Assembly: GCA_040400005.1 (NCBI GenBank)
Contig: JBBARC010000004.1
Coordinates: 43,925 to 107,924, forward strand
From: JBBARC01 sp040400005
Lineage (GTDB): Bacteria > Pseudomonadota > Alphaproteobacteria > Acetobacterales > Acetobacteraceae
DNA: 64,000 nucleotides
Direction of reading: 5' to 3'
Part shown: piece after piece, positions 42,243-49,713 of the stretch
Numbering within the stretch: the first letter of the stretch is position 1
How the letters are laid out: every line of letters begins with the position of its first letter
Position numbers and translations under genes: made by a program
Notes under the pieces: generated by a model
The model's database searches: none
Seen by the model: only the letters and a program-made list of their open reading frames with translations
What the model was told of the DNA's origin: nothing

Positions 42243-43424
42243 TCAACCAATACTGTGCTTAAACCGCCACAGGCTTTCCGCCAGCGCCTGGGGGTTTTCC
42301 ATGGCCGCAAAATGCCCACCCGCCGGTTGTGCATCCCATTGCACAATGGGAAAAAACTGCTCCGCCCATTTGCGTGGTGATGTCATAATATCATGCGGAA
42401 AAGCGGCCACGCCGGTTTTTACCGTGGGGGAGGTAATCTTTTCATCGCCGCGTTTTTCCGCCAGGGCATGTTCCCGATATAACCGGCTAGCCGAGGTAAT
42501 GGTGTTGGTAAACCAGTATAGCGAAATATTGGTCAGCAGATCATCCCAGCTCACCGCATTGCGAATGTCGCGCGTGCCATCGGCGCCGGTGCAATCGGTC
42601 CAGGTATAAAATTTCTCGGCAACCCAGGCGCACCACCCGGCTGGGCTATCGGTCAGGCCATAGCCCAAGGTTTGCGGTTTGGTGCTTTGCTGGGCGAAAT
42701 AGCCAAACCCGTCGGTGCGGTAATTTTCCGCGTGCGCCAAATACATAATTTCCTCTGGCGCCACCAGCGCCATGGGGTCGGCCACATCTTTGGGCGGCAC
42801 CGGCACCACCATGTTTAAATGCAAGCCCACGCAATGGGCGGCATCCACCAACGCCGTGTGGGTGGAAACAATGCTGCCCCAGTCACCACCTTGCGCAATG
42901 TAGCGATCATACCCCAGGGCCGCCATCAAGGCTGCGTGGCGCCGCGCCACTTTGCGTGGCGACATACCGGGCGTGTGGGCCGCTTCAGAAAATCCGTAAC
43001 CCACCAGCGAAGGCGCCACCACATGGTAGGCATCTTCAACCCGGCCGCCAAATTTTTCAGGCTCCACCAGGCGCGGGATCAAGCCTAAAAATTCAACAAT
43101 CGATCCCGGCCAGCCATGGGTAATCAGCAAGGGCGTGGCGCCAGCATGGGGTGATCTAACATGCAAAAAATGCGTCTTCAGGTCGTCGATGTTCATCAAA
43201 AATTGCGGCAAGGCGTTAATCCGCGCTTCCGCCGCGCGCCAATCAAATGTTTGGCGCCAATAGCTCACCAGATCGCGCAAATATGGCACCGGCACGCCGT
43301 AACCCCAATCGCCATCGCTCAGATCATCGGGCCAGCGCGTGTTCTCCAGCCGCGCCTGCAAATCGGCAATCGCCGCATCCGGCACATGGCAGGTGAACGG
43401 CACGGGGGCGGCGGTTAGTGTCAT
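42243..43424 (-). CDS. Epoxide hydrolase family alpha/beta hydrolase
   Basis: 393 residues. The N-terminal EHN segment (FTCHVPDAAIADLQARLENT and WRAAEARINALPQFLMNIDD) is specific to microsomal-type epoxide hydrolases. The core has the oxyanion motif HGWPGS, the nucleophile elbow GGDWGS with Asp, and a late His in GGHFAAMENP. It probably opens epoxides to diols in the cytoplasm, with no signal peptide. It lies 30 bp upstream of the kinase-like gene on the same strand, so the three may be co-transcribed. Confidence 0.92.
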   Translation of the reverse strand: MTLTAAPVPFTCHVPDAAIADLQARLENTRWPDDLSDGDWGYGVPVPYLRDLVSYWRQTFDWRAAEARINALPQFLMNIDDLKTHFLHVRSPHAGATPLLITHGWPGSIVEFLGLIPRLVEPEKFGGRVEDAYHVVAPSLVGYGFSEAAHTPGMSPRKVARRHAALMAALGYDRYIAQGGDWGSIVSTHTALVDAAHCVGLHLNMVVPVPPKDVADPMALVAPEEIMYLAHAENYRTDGFGYFAQQSTKPQTLGYGLTDSPAGWCAWVAEKFYTWTDCTGADGTRDIRNAVSWDDLLTNISLYWFTNTITSASRLYREHALAEKRGDEKITSPTVKTGVAAFPHDIMTSPRKWAEQFFPIVQWDAQPAGGHFAAMENPQALAESLWRFKHSIG

Positions 43425-43536
43425 GTTAAGCTCCGAACGGCGGCGATGAGGCGGGCAGCGTGCACGGGCGCCCGGCCGTGATCAAGCCGCCCCTTGCGCA
43501 ACACCGCCGCGCCCCCGATCTTGCGCACATGAGCCG

Positions 43537-44847
43537 ATGCCACATTATCCCATTTTTCTAAACCTCACCGGCCGCATCGTGCTGGTGCTGGGTGATGGCG
43601 AGGGCGCCGATCGCCGCGCCGCGACCTTTGCCGCCCTCGGCGCCACCCTGCGCCGCGCCCGCGTTTTTTCGCCCGATTTGCTCACCGGCATCGCCCTCGC
43701 CTCGGGCGCCGACGCGCCAGCCGCCGATTTGCGGGCGTTATCCCAAGCAGCCCAAGCGGCCGGCATTCCGGTCAACATCATCGACCGCCCCGATTTATGC
43801 AGTTTTATCACCCCGGCAATCATCGATCGCGCGCCGATCACCATCGCCATTTCCACCGGCGGCGCCGCCCCGGTGCTCGCCCGCCTGCTGCGCGCGCGCA
43901 TCGAAAGCATCATCGCCCCGGGCTTTGGCAAACTGGCCCTGCTGGCCGAGCGTTTTCAGGCGGCAACCCGGGCGCGTTTTCCCAACACCGAGGTGCGACG
44001 GCGTTTTTTAACCAAAATCTTTACCGGCCCGATCGCCGATCAAGTGTTTGCTGGCGATACCGAAGGGGCCGATGCTGCCTTCAAAACCCTGCTGAACGCG
44101 GCAGACAGCGCCAACATCGCCGGCAGTGTGCATTTGGTCGGCGCCGGCCCTGGTGCCCCCGATCTCATCAGCCTGCGCGGCCTGCGCCTGTTGGGGGAGG
44201 CCGACGTCATCGTGCACGATCGCCTGGGCACGTCCGCCGTGCTCGATCTGGCGCGCCGCGATGCTCAGCGTATCGATGTTGGCAAAAGCCACGGCGATCA
44301 CACTTTGCCGCAGGATGATATCAACGCTCTGTTAGTGTCGCTAGCGCGTGCCGGTAAAACCGTGGTGCGGCTCAAAGGCGGCGATCCGTTTATTTTTGGC
44401 CGCGGCGGCGAAGAAGTCGCGGCCTTGCGCGCGGCCGGCATTGCCCACAGCGTGGTGCCGGGCATTACCGCCGCCTTGGCTTGCGCCGCATCGGCGGAAA
44501 TACCGCTCACTCACCGGGCGGCGGCCCATGCGGTCACTTTCGTCACCGCCCATCGCCGCGCCGAAGATCTGCCCAGCAACGTCGCCGCCTTGCTGCAACC
44601 GGGGGTAACGCTGGCGATTTACATGGGGGTTGCCAGCCTAAAACGCTTAGGCGCGGAACTCACCGAGGCCGGTATCGGCACCGATATCCCAGCGGTGCTG
44701 ATCGAAAACGGCGGCACCGCCGATGCGCGGGTTTTGCGCGGAACCATCGGCACGCTGCAGCATTTGGCGGCGGGTTGGTCGAGCGGCGGGCCGGGGCTGA
44801 TTTTGCTGGGCGGCACGGCCGGCGATGTTGACCTGGGTGTCGAGTAA
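43537..44847 (+). CDS. cysG: Siroheme synthase CysG (SUMT fused to precorrin-2 dehydrogenase/ferrochelatase)
   Basis: 436 residues. The N-terminal Rossmann domain (about 1-190) is the CysG-B precorrin-2 dehydrogenase/ferrochelatase part. Its nucleotide loop reads VLGDGEGADRRA, a variant of the usual GGGxVAxRKA. The C-terminal part (about 195-425) is uroporphyrinogen-III C-methyltransferase, with HLVGAGPGAPDLISLRGLR, VVRLKGGDPFIFGRGGEE and SVVPGITAAL. It makes siroheme for sulfite or nitrite reductase. No reductase gene lies beside it here. A short orphan gene follows after a likely promoter. Confidence 0.95.
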   Translation: MPHYPIFLNLTGRIVLVLGDGEGADRRAATFAALGATLRRARVFSPDLLTGIALASGADAPAADLRALSQAAQAAGIPVNIIDRPDLCSFITPAIIDRAPITIAISTGGAAPVLARLLRARIESIIAPGFGKLALLAERFQAATRARFPNTEVRRRFLTKIFTGPIADQVFAGDTEGADAAFKTLLNAADSANIAGSVHLVGAGPGAPDLISLRGLRLLGEADVIVHDRLGTSAVLDLARRDAQRIDVGKSHGDHTLPQDDINALLVSLARAGKTVVRLKGGDPFIFGRGGEEVAALRAAGIAHSVVPGITAALACAASAEIPLTHRAAAHAVTFVTAHRRAEDLPSNVAALLQPGVTLAIYMGVASLKRLGAELTEAGIGTDIPAVLIENGGTADARVLRGTIGTLQHLAAGWSSGGPGLILLGGTAGDVDLGVE

Positions 44848-44854
44848 AGCACAG

Positions 44855-44883
44855 TTGAAATAAACAATTCGTAAAAGTGTAAT
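44855..44883 (+). promoter_or_regulatory. Sigma-70-type promoter candidate
   Basis: TTGAAA (44855-44860) and TGTAAT (44878-44883) are separated by 17 bp; each differs from consensus at one base. It is in an unusually AT-rich stretch (44850-44915) just after cysG and 70 bp before the 72-residue gene, so it would drive that gene and perhaps the SDR gene. Confidence 0.6.
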
Positions 44884-44952
44884 ATAAAATATCACCTTGT
44901 AAAATGCGATAATGCGGCGCATATCACCGCTATCCCACGAGGAAATTGTGCA

Positions 44953-45171
44953 ATGCACACAAGCCGGGTTATCGAAATCGATGGCGAATTTGTCGGCGCG
45001 GCGGTGTCACTGCCATGCCAGGCGGGCTGGCGCTTCGTCGCCGCCGATGATCGTTTGGGCGGGCTTACCGGCACGGTTGCGCCAACATTTCTCGATACCC
45101 AGCGCCTGGCGCGCGCCGCCCTGCTGGCCTCGCGCAGCAAATTGCGCTTGCATGAGCTGTCGGACGCTTAA
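44953..45171 (+). CDS. 72-residue hypothetical protein
   Basis: ATG 44953 is preceded by GAGGA about nine bases upstream and by a sigma-70-like promoter. It opens TSRVIEIDGEFVGAAVSL, then AGWRFVAADDRLGGL, suggesting a small beta-rich fold, and ends LASRSKLRLHELSDA. It is soluble, with no signal peptide. I do not recognise a named family; in this position alphaproteobacteria often carry small proteins linked to sulfite reduction, but this does not look like DUF2849. Confidence 0.7.
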   Translation: MHTSRVIEIDGEFVGAAVSLPCQAGWRFVAADDRLGGLTGTVAPTFLDTQRLARAALLASRSKLRLHELSDA

Positions 45172-45220
45172 CCGGTCAGCGGGCACGCGCACGTAGGTTG
45201 CGGCATTTGGGGGCTAGGCA

Positions 45221-46018
45221 GTGATGATCGATTTGGGTGGTGCCAGCGTGCTGATCACCGGGGCGGCCTCCGGCATTGGCAGGTCCCTGGCCATCGCCCT
45301 CGCCAAGCGTGGCGCGTTTACCGTGCTGGCAGACCGCGACGAGGCCGGCCTGCGCGCCGCCGCCGCCGCAATTGGCCCAGCCGCCTCGTATATAGTAACC
45401 GACCTAGCTGACCCCGCAGCACCCAAGGCGTTGGTCGCCCAGGCTTTTGCCCAGCACGGCCGGCTAGATCTGCTGTGCTCCAATGCCGGCATCGGCCGCA
45501 ACAAGCGGCTGATCAAAGAACCGCTCGATGCCAGCGCTACTAACCTGTTCGACATCAATTTTTGGGCGGCGTTACGCTTGGCGCAAGCGTATCTGCCGCT
45601 GCTGGAAGCCCATGCGGCACATGGGCGCTTAATGATCACTGCCTCGGAAAATTCGCTCAGTGTGCCGGCCGCGGTGCGTGGCGCCGGCCTCGGCCTATAT
45701 GCCGCCAGCAAAGCCGCCCTGTTGATCATGGCGGAATGGCTGCGCGATGAACTGGCCGGCAAGCCGTTAGCTGTCCATGTGCTGCTGCCCGGCGGGGTGT
45801 ACACGCCGCTGATCGCCAAAGCCCTGCCCGATCCGGCGCAAATCCCGCCCGAAATGCACATCATCACCGCCGATCGTTGCGCCGAGCTCGCTCTGCAAGG
45901 TTTGGATCAAGGCCTGTTCTACATCCCCACCCACGCCCATTTAGCCGAAGACCAAAAACCCCGCGCGGCAGCCATCGCCGAATCCCTATCGGCGTTGGGC
46001 CTTCTGGCACCCAGCTAA
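45221..46018 (+). CDS. Short-chain dehydrogenase/reductase
   Basis: 265 residues from GTG 45221 (ATG 45224 is equally possible). The NAD(P) loop is GAASGIG, NAGIG is the second motif, and the catalytic region has ITASENS and YAASK, with Tyr and Lys in the normal YxxxK spacing. The Asp at the end of beta-2 (VLADRDEAG) suggests NAD preference. Substrate unknown. It is separated from the convergent alcohol dehydrogenase gene by a half copy of the T-rich repeat. Confidence 0.9.
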   Translation: MMIDLGGASVLITGAASGIGRSLAIALAKRGAFTVLADRDEAGLRAAAAAIGPAASYIVTDLADPAAPKALVAQAFAQHGRLDLLCSNAGIGRNKRLIKEPLDASATNLFDINFWAALRLAQAYLPLLEAHAAHGRLMITASENSLSVPAAVRGAGLGLYAASKAALLIMAEWLRDELAGKPLAVHVLLPGGVYTPLIAKALPDPAQIPPEMHIITADRCAELALQGLDQGLFYIPTHAHLAEDQKPRAAAIAESLSALGLLAPS

Positions 46019-46039
46019 CGCCCGCACAATCCAAACGGA

Positions 46040-46085
46040 TAAAAGTCTTTTTGCCTCTTTTTCTTCAGAAAACGAGGATTCTTCC
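46040..46085. repeat. T-rich repeat, copy D (half element)
   Basis: Only the right arm is present: AAAAGTCTTTTTGCCTC followed by TTTTTCTTCAGAAAACGAGG. It sits between the convergent SDR and alcohol dehydrogenase genes and could form a terminator-like hairpin. The remainder of the element is absent. Confidence 0.75.
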
Positions 46086-46095
46086 TAACGCGGGC

Positions 46096-47223
46096 CTAGA
46101 AAATAATCACCTGCCGCACCGCCCGCCCCTCGGCCAGCCGGTCAAACCCCTCATTGATCTCATCCAGCCGCAGCCGATGCGTCAGCAACTGGTCCACCGG
46201 CAGCCGCCCGGCGCGATGCATGGCCATAAAACGCGGCAAATCGCGCAGCGGCACGGCCGATCCCATATAGCTGCCACGCACGGTGCGTTCTTCGGCCACC
46301 AAGCTCACCGCCGGCACCGAAAATTGCTTGGAAGCGTGCGGCAGGCCGGTGGCAATGGTGGTGCCGCCGCGCCGGGTGGCGGCATAGGCATCGGCCAGCA
46401 CCGCTTCACTCCCCACCGATTCAAACACAAATTCAGCCCCGCCCTGGGTAATGGCGCGAATTTCCTCCACCGCACCTGGCCCCGCCACCACCGCGTGGCT
46501 GGCGCCCAGGCTGATCGCCAGGGCCCGTTTTTCGTCCAGCGGGTCAACCGCCACAATCGGGTAGGCGCCCGATGATGCCGCCCCCAAAATCGATGCCAAG
46601 CCTACGCCGCCCAGGCCGAACACGGCAACGCTCGCACCAGGCGGCACGCGGGCGGTGTTCACCACGGCGCCAAACCCGGTCATCACCGCGCAGCCAAACA
46701 GCGCGGCGATTTCTGGCGGTAAGCTTGGGTTAATGCGCACGGCCGAACGGGCGGATACCACGGTGTACTCAGAAAACCCCGATACGCCCAAATGGTGGTG
46801 CACCGGGCCTTCCGGCACATCGCACCAGCGCCGCGTGCCGCCCAGCAAGGTGCCGGCGGCGTTGGCGGCAGCCCCCGGTTCGCACAAAGCCGGCCGCCCT
46901 TCGGCGCACGGCAGGCAAGATCCGCAGCTGGGCACGAAGGAAAAAACCACCTGGTCGCCTTCATCAAACCCGGTAACCCCGGCGCCCAGGCTTTCCACAA
47001 TCCCCGCGGCCTCATGCCCTAGCACCATCGGCATGGGGCGCGGCCGCAGCCCTTCGATCACCGAAAGGTCGGAATGGCACAGGCCGGCGGCCTGCACGCG
47101 CACCAGCATTTCGCCGGGGCCAGGGGGTGCGAGTTCAAGCTCGACAATCTCCAGCGGGCGGCTATCGGCGTACGGGCGCGGCGCCCCCATCTGGCGCAGC
47201 AGGGCGGCTCGGGTTTTCATCAT
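46096..47223 (-). CDS. Zinc-dependent alcohol dehydrogenase (class III-like)
   Basis: 375 residues. The catalytic zinc ligands are in AGLCHSD, GHEAAG and FGCAVMTGFG. The structural zinc lobe is SCGSCLPCAEGRPALC. The cofactor loop GLGGVGLASILGA and the following VAVDPLDEKR indicate NAD(H). The family includes glutathione-dependent formaldehyde dehydrogenase and related long-chain alcohol dehydrogenases; I cannot assign the substrate. It overlaps the thioesterase gene by 4 bp. Confidence 0.92.
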   Translation of the reverse strand: MMKTRAALLRQMGAPRPYADSRPLEIVELELAPPGPGEMLVRVQAAGLCHSDLSVIEGLRPRPMPMVLGHEAAGIVESLGAGVTGFDEGDQVVFSFVPSCGSCLPCAEGRPALCEPGAAANAAGTLLGGTRRWCDVPEGPVHHHLGVSGFSEYTVVSARSAVRINPSLPPEIAALFGCAVMTGFGAVVNTARVPPGASVAVFGLGGVGLASILGAASSGAYPIVAVDPLDEKRALAISLGASHAVVAGPGAVEEIRAITQGGAEFVFESVGSEAVLADAYAATRRGGTTIATGLPHASKQFSVPAVSLVAEERTVRGSYMGSAVPLRDLPRFMAMHRAGRLPVDQLLTHRLRLDEINEGFDRLAEGRAVRQVIIF

Positions 47224-47669
47224 TGCGTCCTTTCGATGCCGGGCACCACTAACCGCTCTAGTGACGCGCGCAAATCCCCATCAATAGGCACCGATCGCCG
47301 CGTCGCGCCATCCACAAACACATGCACAAACCAACCGATCGCCGCCGGCGTCACCGCGTTTTCCGCAAACAACCCAATGCCATAGCGCACGCTGCTGCGG
47401 CCAAGTTTTTCCACCCGCAGCCCGGCCATCACCGTTTCGGGAAACACCAGCGGCGCCATAAACGAACAATGGCTTTCGGCGCACAGCCCAATGCGCGATT
47501 GCTGATGGATATCCAAGCCCGCGTGGCGGATCAAATACGTGTTTATAACGGTATCAAAATAGCTGTAGTACACCACGTTGTTCACGTGGCCATAGGCATC
47601 GTTATCCATCCAGCGCGTAGGGATTTCCTGCACATAGGGAAAGTCGGCGCGGGTCAGGGGGCTAGGCAT
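47220..47669 (-). CDS. Acyl-CoA thioesterase, 4-hydroxybenzoyl-CoA type hotdog fold
   Basis: 149 residues, a single hotdog domain. TRWMDNDAYGHVNNVVYYSY holds the catalytic Asp and the conserved GHVNN of the 4HBT/YbgC group, and RVEKLGRSSVRYGIGLF is the following strand pair. It hydrolyses an acyl-CoA thioester. It is directly between cysK and the alcohol dehydrogenase, coupled to the latter by ATGA. Confidence 0.92.
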   Translation of the reverse strand: MPSPLTRADFPYVQEIPTRWMDNDAYGHVNNVVYYSYFDTVINTYLIRHAGLDIHQQSRIGLCAESHCSFMAPLVFPETVMAGLRVEKLGRSSVRYGIGLFAENAVTPAAIGWFVHVFVDGATRRSVPIDGDLRASLERLVVPGIERTQ

Positions 47670-48644
47670 TTACACCAACCCCGAAAACAACGCGGTAGAT
47701 AGGTAGCGTTCGGCAAACGACGGCACAATCCCAACAATCAGCTTGCCGCGATTGGCCGGGTCGGCCGCCACCTGCAACGCGGCATGTAGCATGGCACCCG
47801 ATGATATTCCCACCGGCAAACCTTCCAGCCGCGCACAGCGCCGGGCGGCGGCCAGCGCATCGCGTTCCGATACGGTCATCACCCGGTCGATCAGCCGCAT
47901 ATCCAGCACCGATGGGCAAAACCCCGGCCCAATACCCTGAATACCGTGCGGCCCCGGCTCATCCCCCGATAGCACCGCACTTTCGGCAGGTTCCACCGCA
48001 ATCATCTGCACCCCCGGTTTGCGTGGTTTCAGGGCGCGCGCGATGCCGGTCAGCGTGCCGCCGGTGCCCACCCCGCCAATCACGATATCCACCGCCCCCG
48101 CCGTATCAAGCCAAATTTCTTCCGCGGTGGTTGCTTCATGAATGTCAGGGTTGGCCGGGTTATCAAACTGGCGCGGCATCCAGGCGCCGGGGGTGCGGGC
48201 GACAATTTCATGGGCGCGCTGAATGGCCCCCGCCATACCCAGTTTTTGCGCCGTCAGCTCCACCTCGGCATCCATCAACCGCAACATCCGCCGCCGCTCG
48301 ATCGAGGCATTTTCCGGCATGGTCACGATCAGCCGGTAGCCCCTCGCCGCCGCCACAAACGCCAGCGCAATGCCGGTATTGCCGCTAGTCGGCTCCACCA
48401 GCACCGATTGGCCGGGCACAATCTCACCCGCAATCTCGGCGGCATCGACAATGCCAAGGCCAATGCGGTCCTTAACCGACCCCAGCGGGTTAAAAAACTC
48501 CAGCTTCACCGCCAAATCAGCCAGCAGCCCGTCGGCTGCGGTCAGCTTGGGCAAGCGCACCAACGGCGTGCCACCCACCGTTTCCAGCACGTTGGCATAA
48601 ATCCGGCCCCTCGGGGTCGCGATCGGTGTGGGCAAATGCGGCAT
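47670..48644 (-). CDS. cysK: Cysteine synthase A
   Basis: 324 residues. The PLP lysine is in NPLGSVKDRIG, the substrate loop is PTSGNTG and the phosphate-binding GVGTGGTLTG is present. It makes L-cysteine from O-acetylserine and sulfide. It lies 102 bp from a divergent Rrf2-type regulator and one base ahead of the thioesterase ATG. Together with cysG in the same 5 kb, this suggests sulfur metabolism. Confidence 0.95.
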   Translation of the reverse strand: MPHLPTPIATPRGRIYANVLETVGGTPLVRLPKLTAADGLLADLAVKLEFFNPLGSVKDRIGLGIVDAAEIAGEIVPGQSVLVEPTSGNTGIALAFVAAARGYRLIVTMPENASIERRRMLRLMDAEVELTAQKLGMAGAIQRAHEIVARTPGAWMPRQFDNPANPDIHEATTAEEIWLDTAGAVDIVIGGVGTGGTLTGIARALKPRKPGVQMIAVEPAESAVLSGDEPGPHGIQGIGPGFCPSVLDMRLIDRVMTVSERDALAAARRCARLEGLPVGISSGAMLHAALQVAADPANRGKLIVGIVPSFAERYLSTALFSGLV

Positions 48645-48746
48645 AAAAAACAGTTCCGGATAGGGTTTTGGCGCGGCAAAATGCTATTATACAAAAGGAT
48701 ACGCCAATGTCGCGGGCTAAGTCGCGCCTTTATCGGGAGTTTAGGC

Positions 48747-49196
48747 ATGTTTGTGCGGCAAGACCGCGGCATGTTGGCCGTGCTGATCATGCTCGATGTC
48801 GGGTTTCACGCCAGCCGGGTCGCCACCGTCAGCGCCGCCGACATCGCCGAGCGGGCCGGGCTTGCCCGCCGCGGTATCGAACCATTGCTGCAAACCCTTT
48901 CGCGCTCTGGCTTGCTGGATAGCGTGCGCGGGCCAAAAGGCGGCTACCGCCTGGGCCGGGCCCGGCGCGATATCACCCTAGCCGACATTATGAGCACGGC
49001 GCTGGCCGAGGATACGGCGGACGCCGACGGCCCCGCCGGCCAGATATTTGACCGGGTCATCACCCCACTTTGGGCCGAGCTGGATGCGGCGCTGGCTGCC
49101 AAACTGCGCGCCGTCACCCTGGATGATCTGATCAAACGCGGCGAGGCCGCCGGTATTGCGCGCCCCATGGCCGAGCCGATCACCTTTTCGATTTGA
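48747..49196 (+). CDS. Rrf2 family transcriptional regulator
   Basis: 149 residues from ATG 48747, preceded by GGGAG seven bases upstream. The winged-helix domain has VSAADIAERAGLARRGIEPL and SVRGPKGGYRLGRARRDITL, the Rrf2 signature wing. The protein contains no cysteine at all, so it cannot bind an iron-sulfur cluster like IscR, NsrR or RirA. CymR, another cluster-free Rrf2 protein, controls cysteine metabolism with cysteine synthase as partner. The divergent cysK makes that a plausible model, but it is inference. Confidence 0.88.
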   Translation: MFVRQDRGMLAVLIMLDVGFHASRVATVSAADIAERAGLARRGIEPLLQTLSRSGLLDSVRGPKGGYRLGRARRDITLADIMSTALAEDTADADGPAGQIFDRVITPLWAELDAALAAKLRAVTLDDLIKRGEAAGIARPMAEPITFSI

Positions 49197-49232
49197 CCTA
49201 TTGCTGCAACGGCGCGCGCGATGGCCGCCAAG

Positions 49233-49590
49233 CCGATCGGGTGACTGCAAAAAAGTAAGGATTGTCTTTTTTCTGAAGAAAAAAGGTAACTGCCCAGGTA
49301 GGGGTGAGAACGCTAACTGCCTCAAAAGACTCAACTCTCGGCGCGCAGGCCATTACGTTACCGACGCAAACTGTCCCTTTTTCGGCAGTTTGCGTATCGA
49401 AACCAGACCTAAACCCGAAGTCGCCATAAATGTTTTCAATGGGTTGTGTAGCTTCGACCCTACCTGGGCAGTTACCAAAAAAGACTTTTTTGACGCTGGT
49501 TCAGCGAACGCGGTGGCAGGGTTGCCCCTGTCCCCGCATTACAAAAGTCTTTTTGCTTCTTTTTCTTCAGAAAAAGAAGAACCTTACTTT
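49233..49590. repeat. T-rich inverted-repeat element, copy E, interrupted
   Basis: The left arm starts CCGATCGGGTGACTGC and reaches CTGAAGAAAAAA at 49284. The right part resumes AAAAAAGACTTTTTTGACGC at 49477 with the centre and full right arm. The 192 bp between are a different element. The whole lies between the Rrf2 gene and an acylase gene, both on the plus strand. Confidence 0.9.
49285..49476. mobile_element. 192-bp non-autonomous element with 19-bp terminal inverted repeats
   Basis: Ends GGTAACTGCCCAGGTAGGG (49285-49303) and CCCTACCTGGGCAGTTACC (49458-49476) are perfect complements. The interior has a 10-bp stem-loop (ACGCAAACTG at 49364-49373, CAGTTTGCGT at 49386-49395) and no coding frame of note. 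It interrupts repeat copy E within the A-run of its left arm. No clear target duplication can be read in that A-rich context. It is MITE-like; the parent insertion sequence is not in this window. Confidence 0.85.
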
Positions 49591-49713
49591 CAACCAACCG
49601 CCCCGCGCCACCCGCATCGGCCCATTGCCCGGCGCCGGGTTCTCTGTTCAAGTAGCGGTTGGAAACTTGGCGCCAAGCCAAGGCGAATGAACGATTGATC
49701 CGGGGAGACAGCG

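Noticed and set aside
48138..48746. Upstream extension of the Rrf2 regulator
   Set aside because: It runs antisense through cysK; the ATG at 48747 has a good ribosome site and gives the normal Rrf2 length.
49285..49476. Small RNA gene inside repeat copy E
   Set aside because: The perfect terminal inverted repeats and the intact flanking repeat fit an inserted element better; no promoter or terminator is evident.
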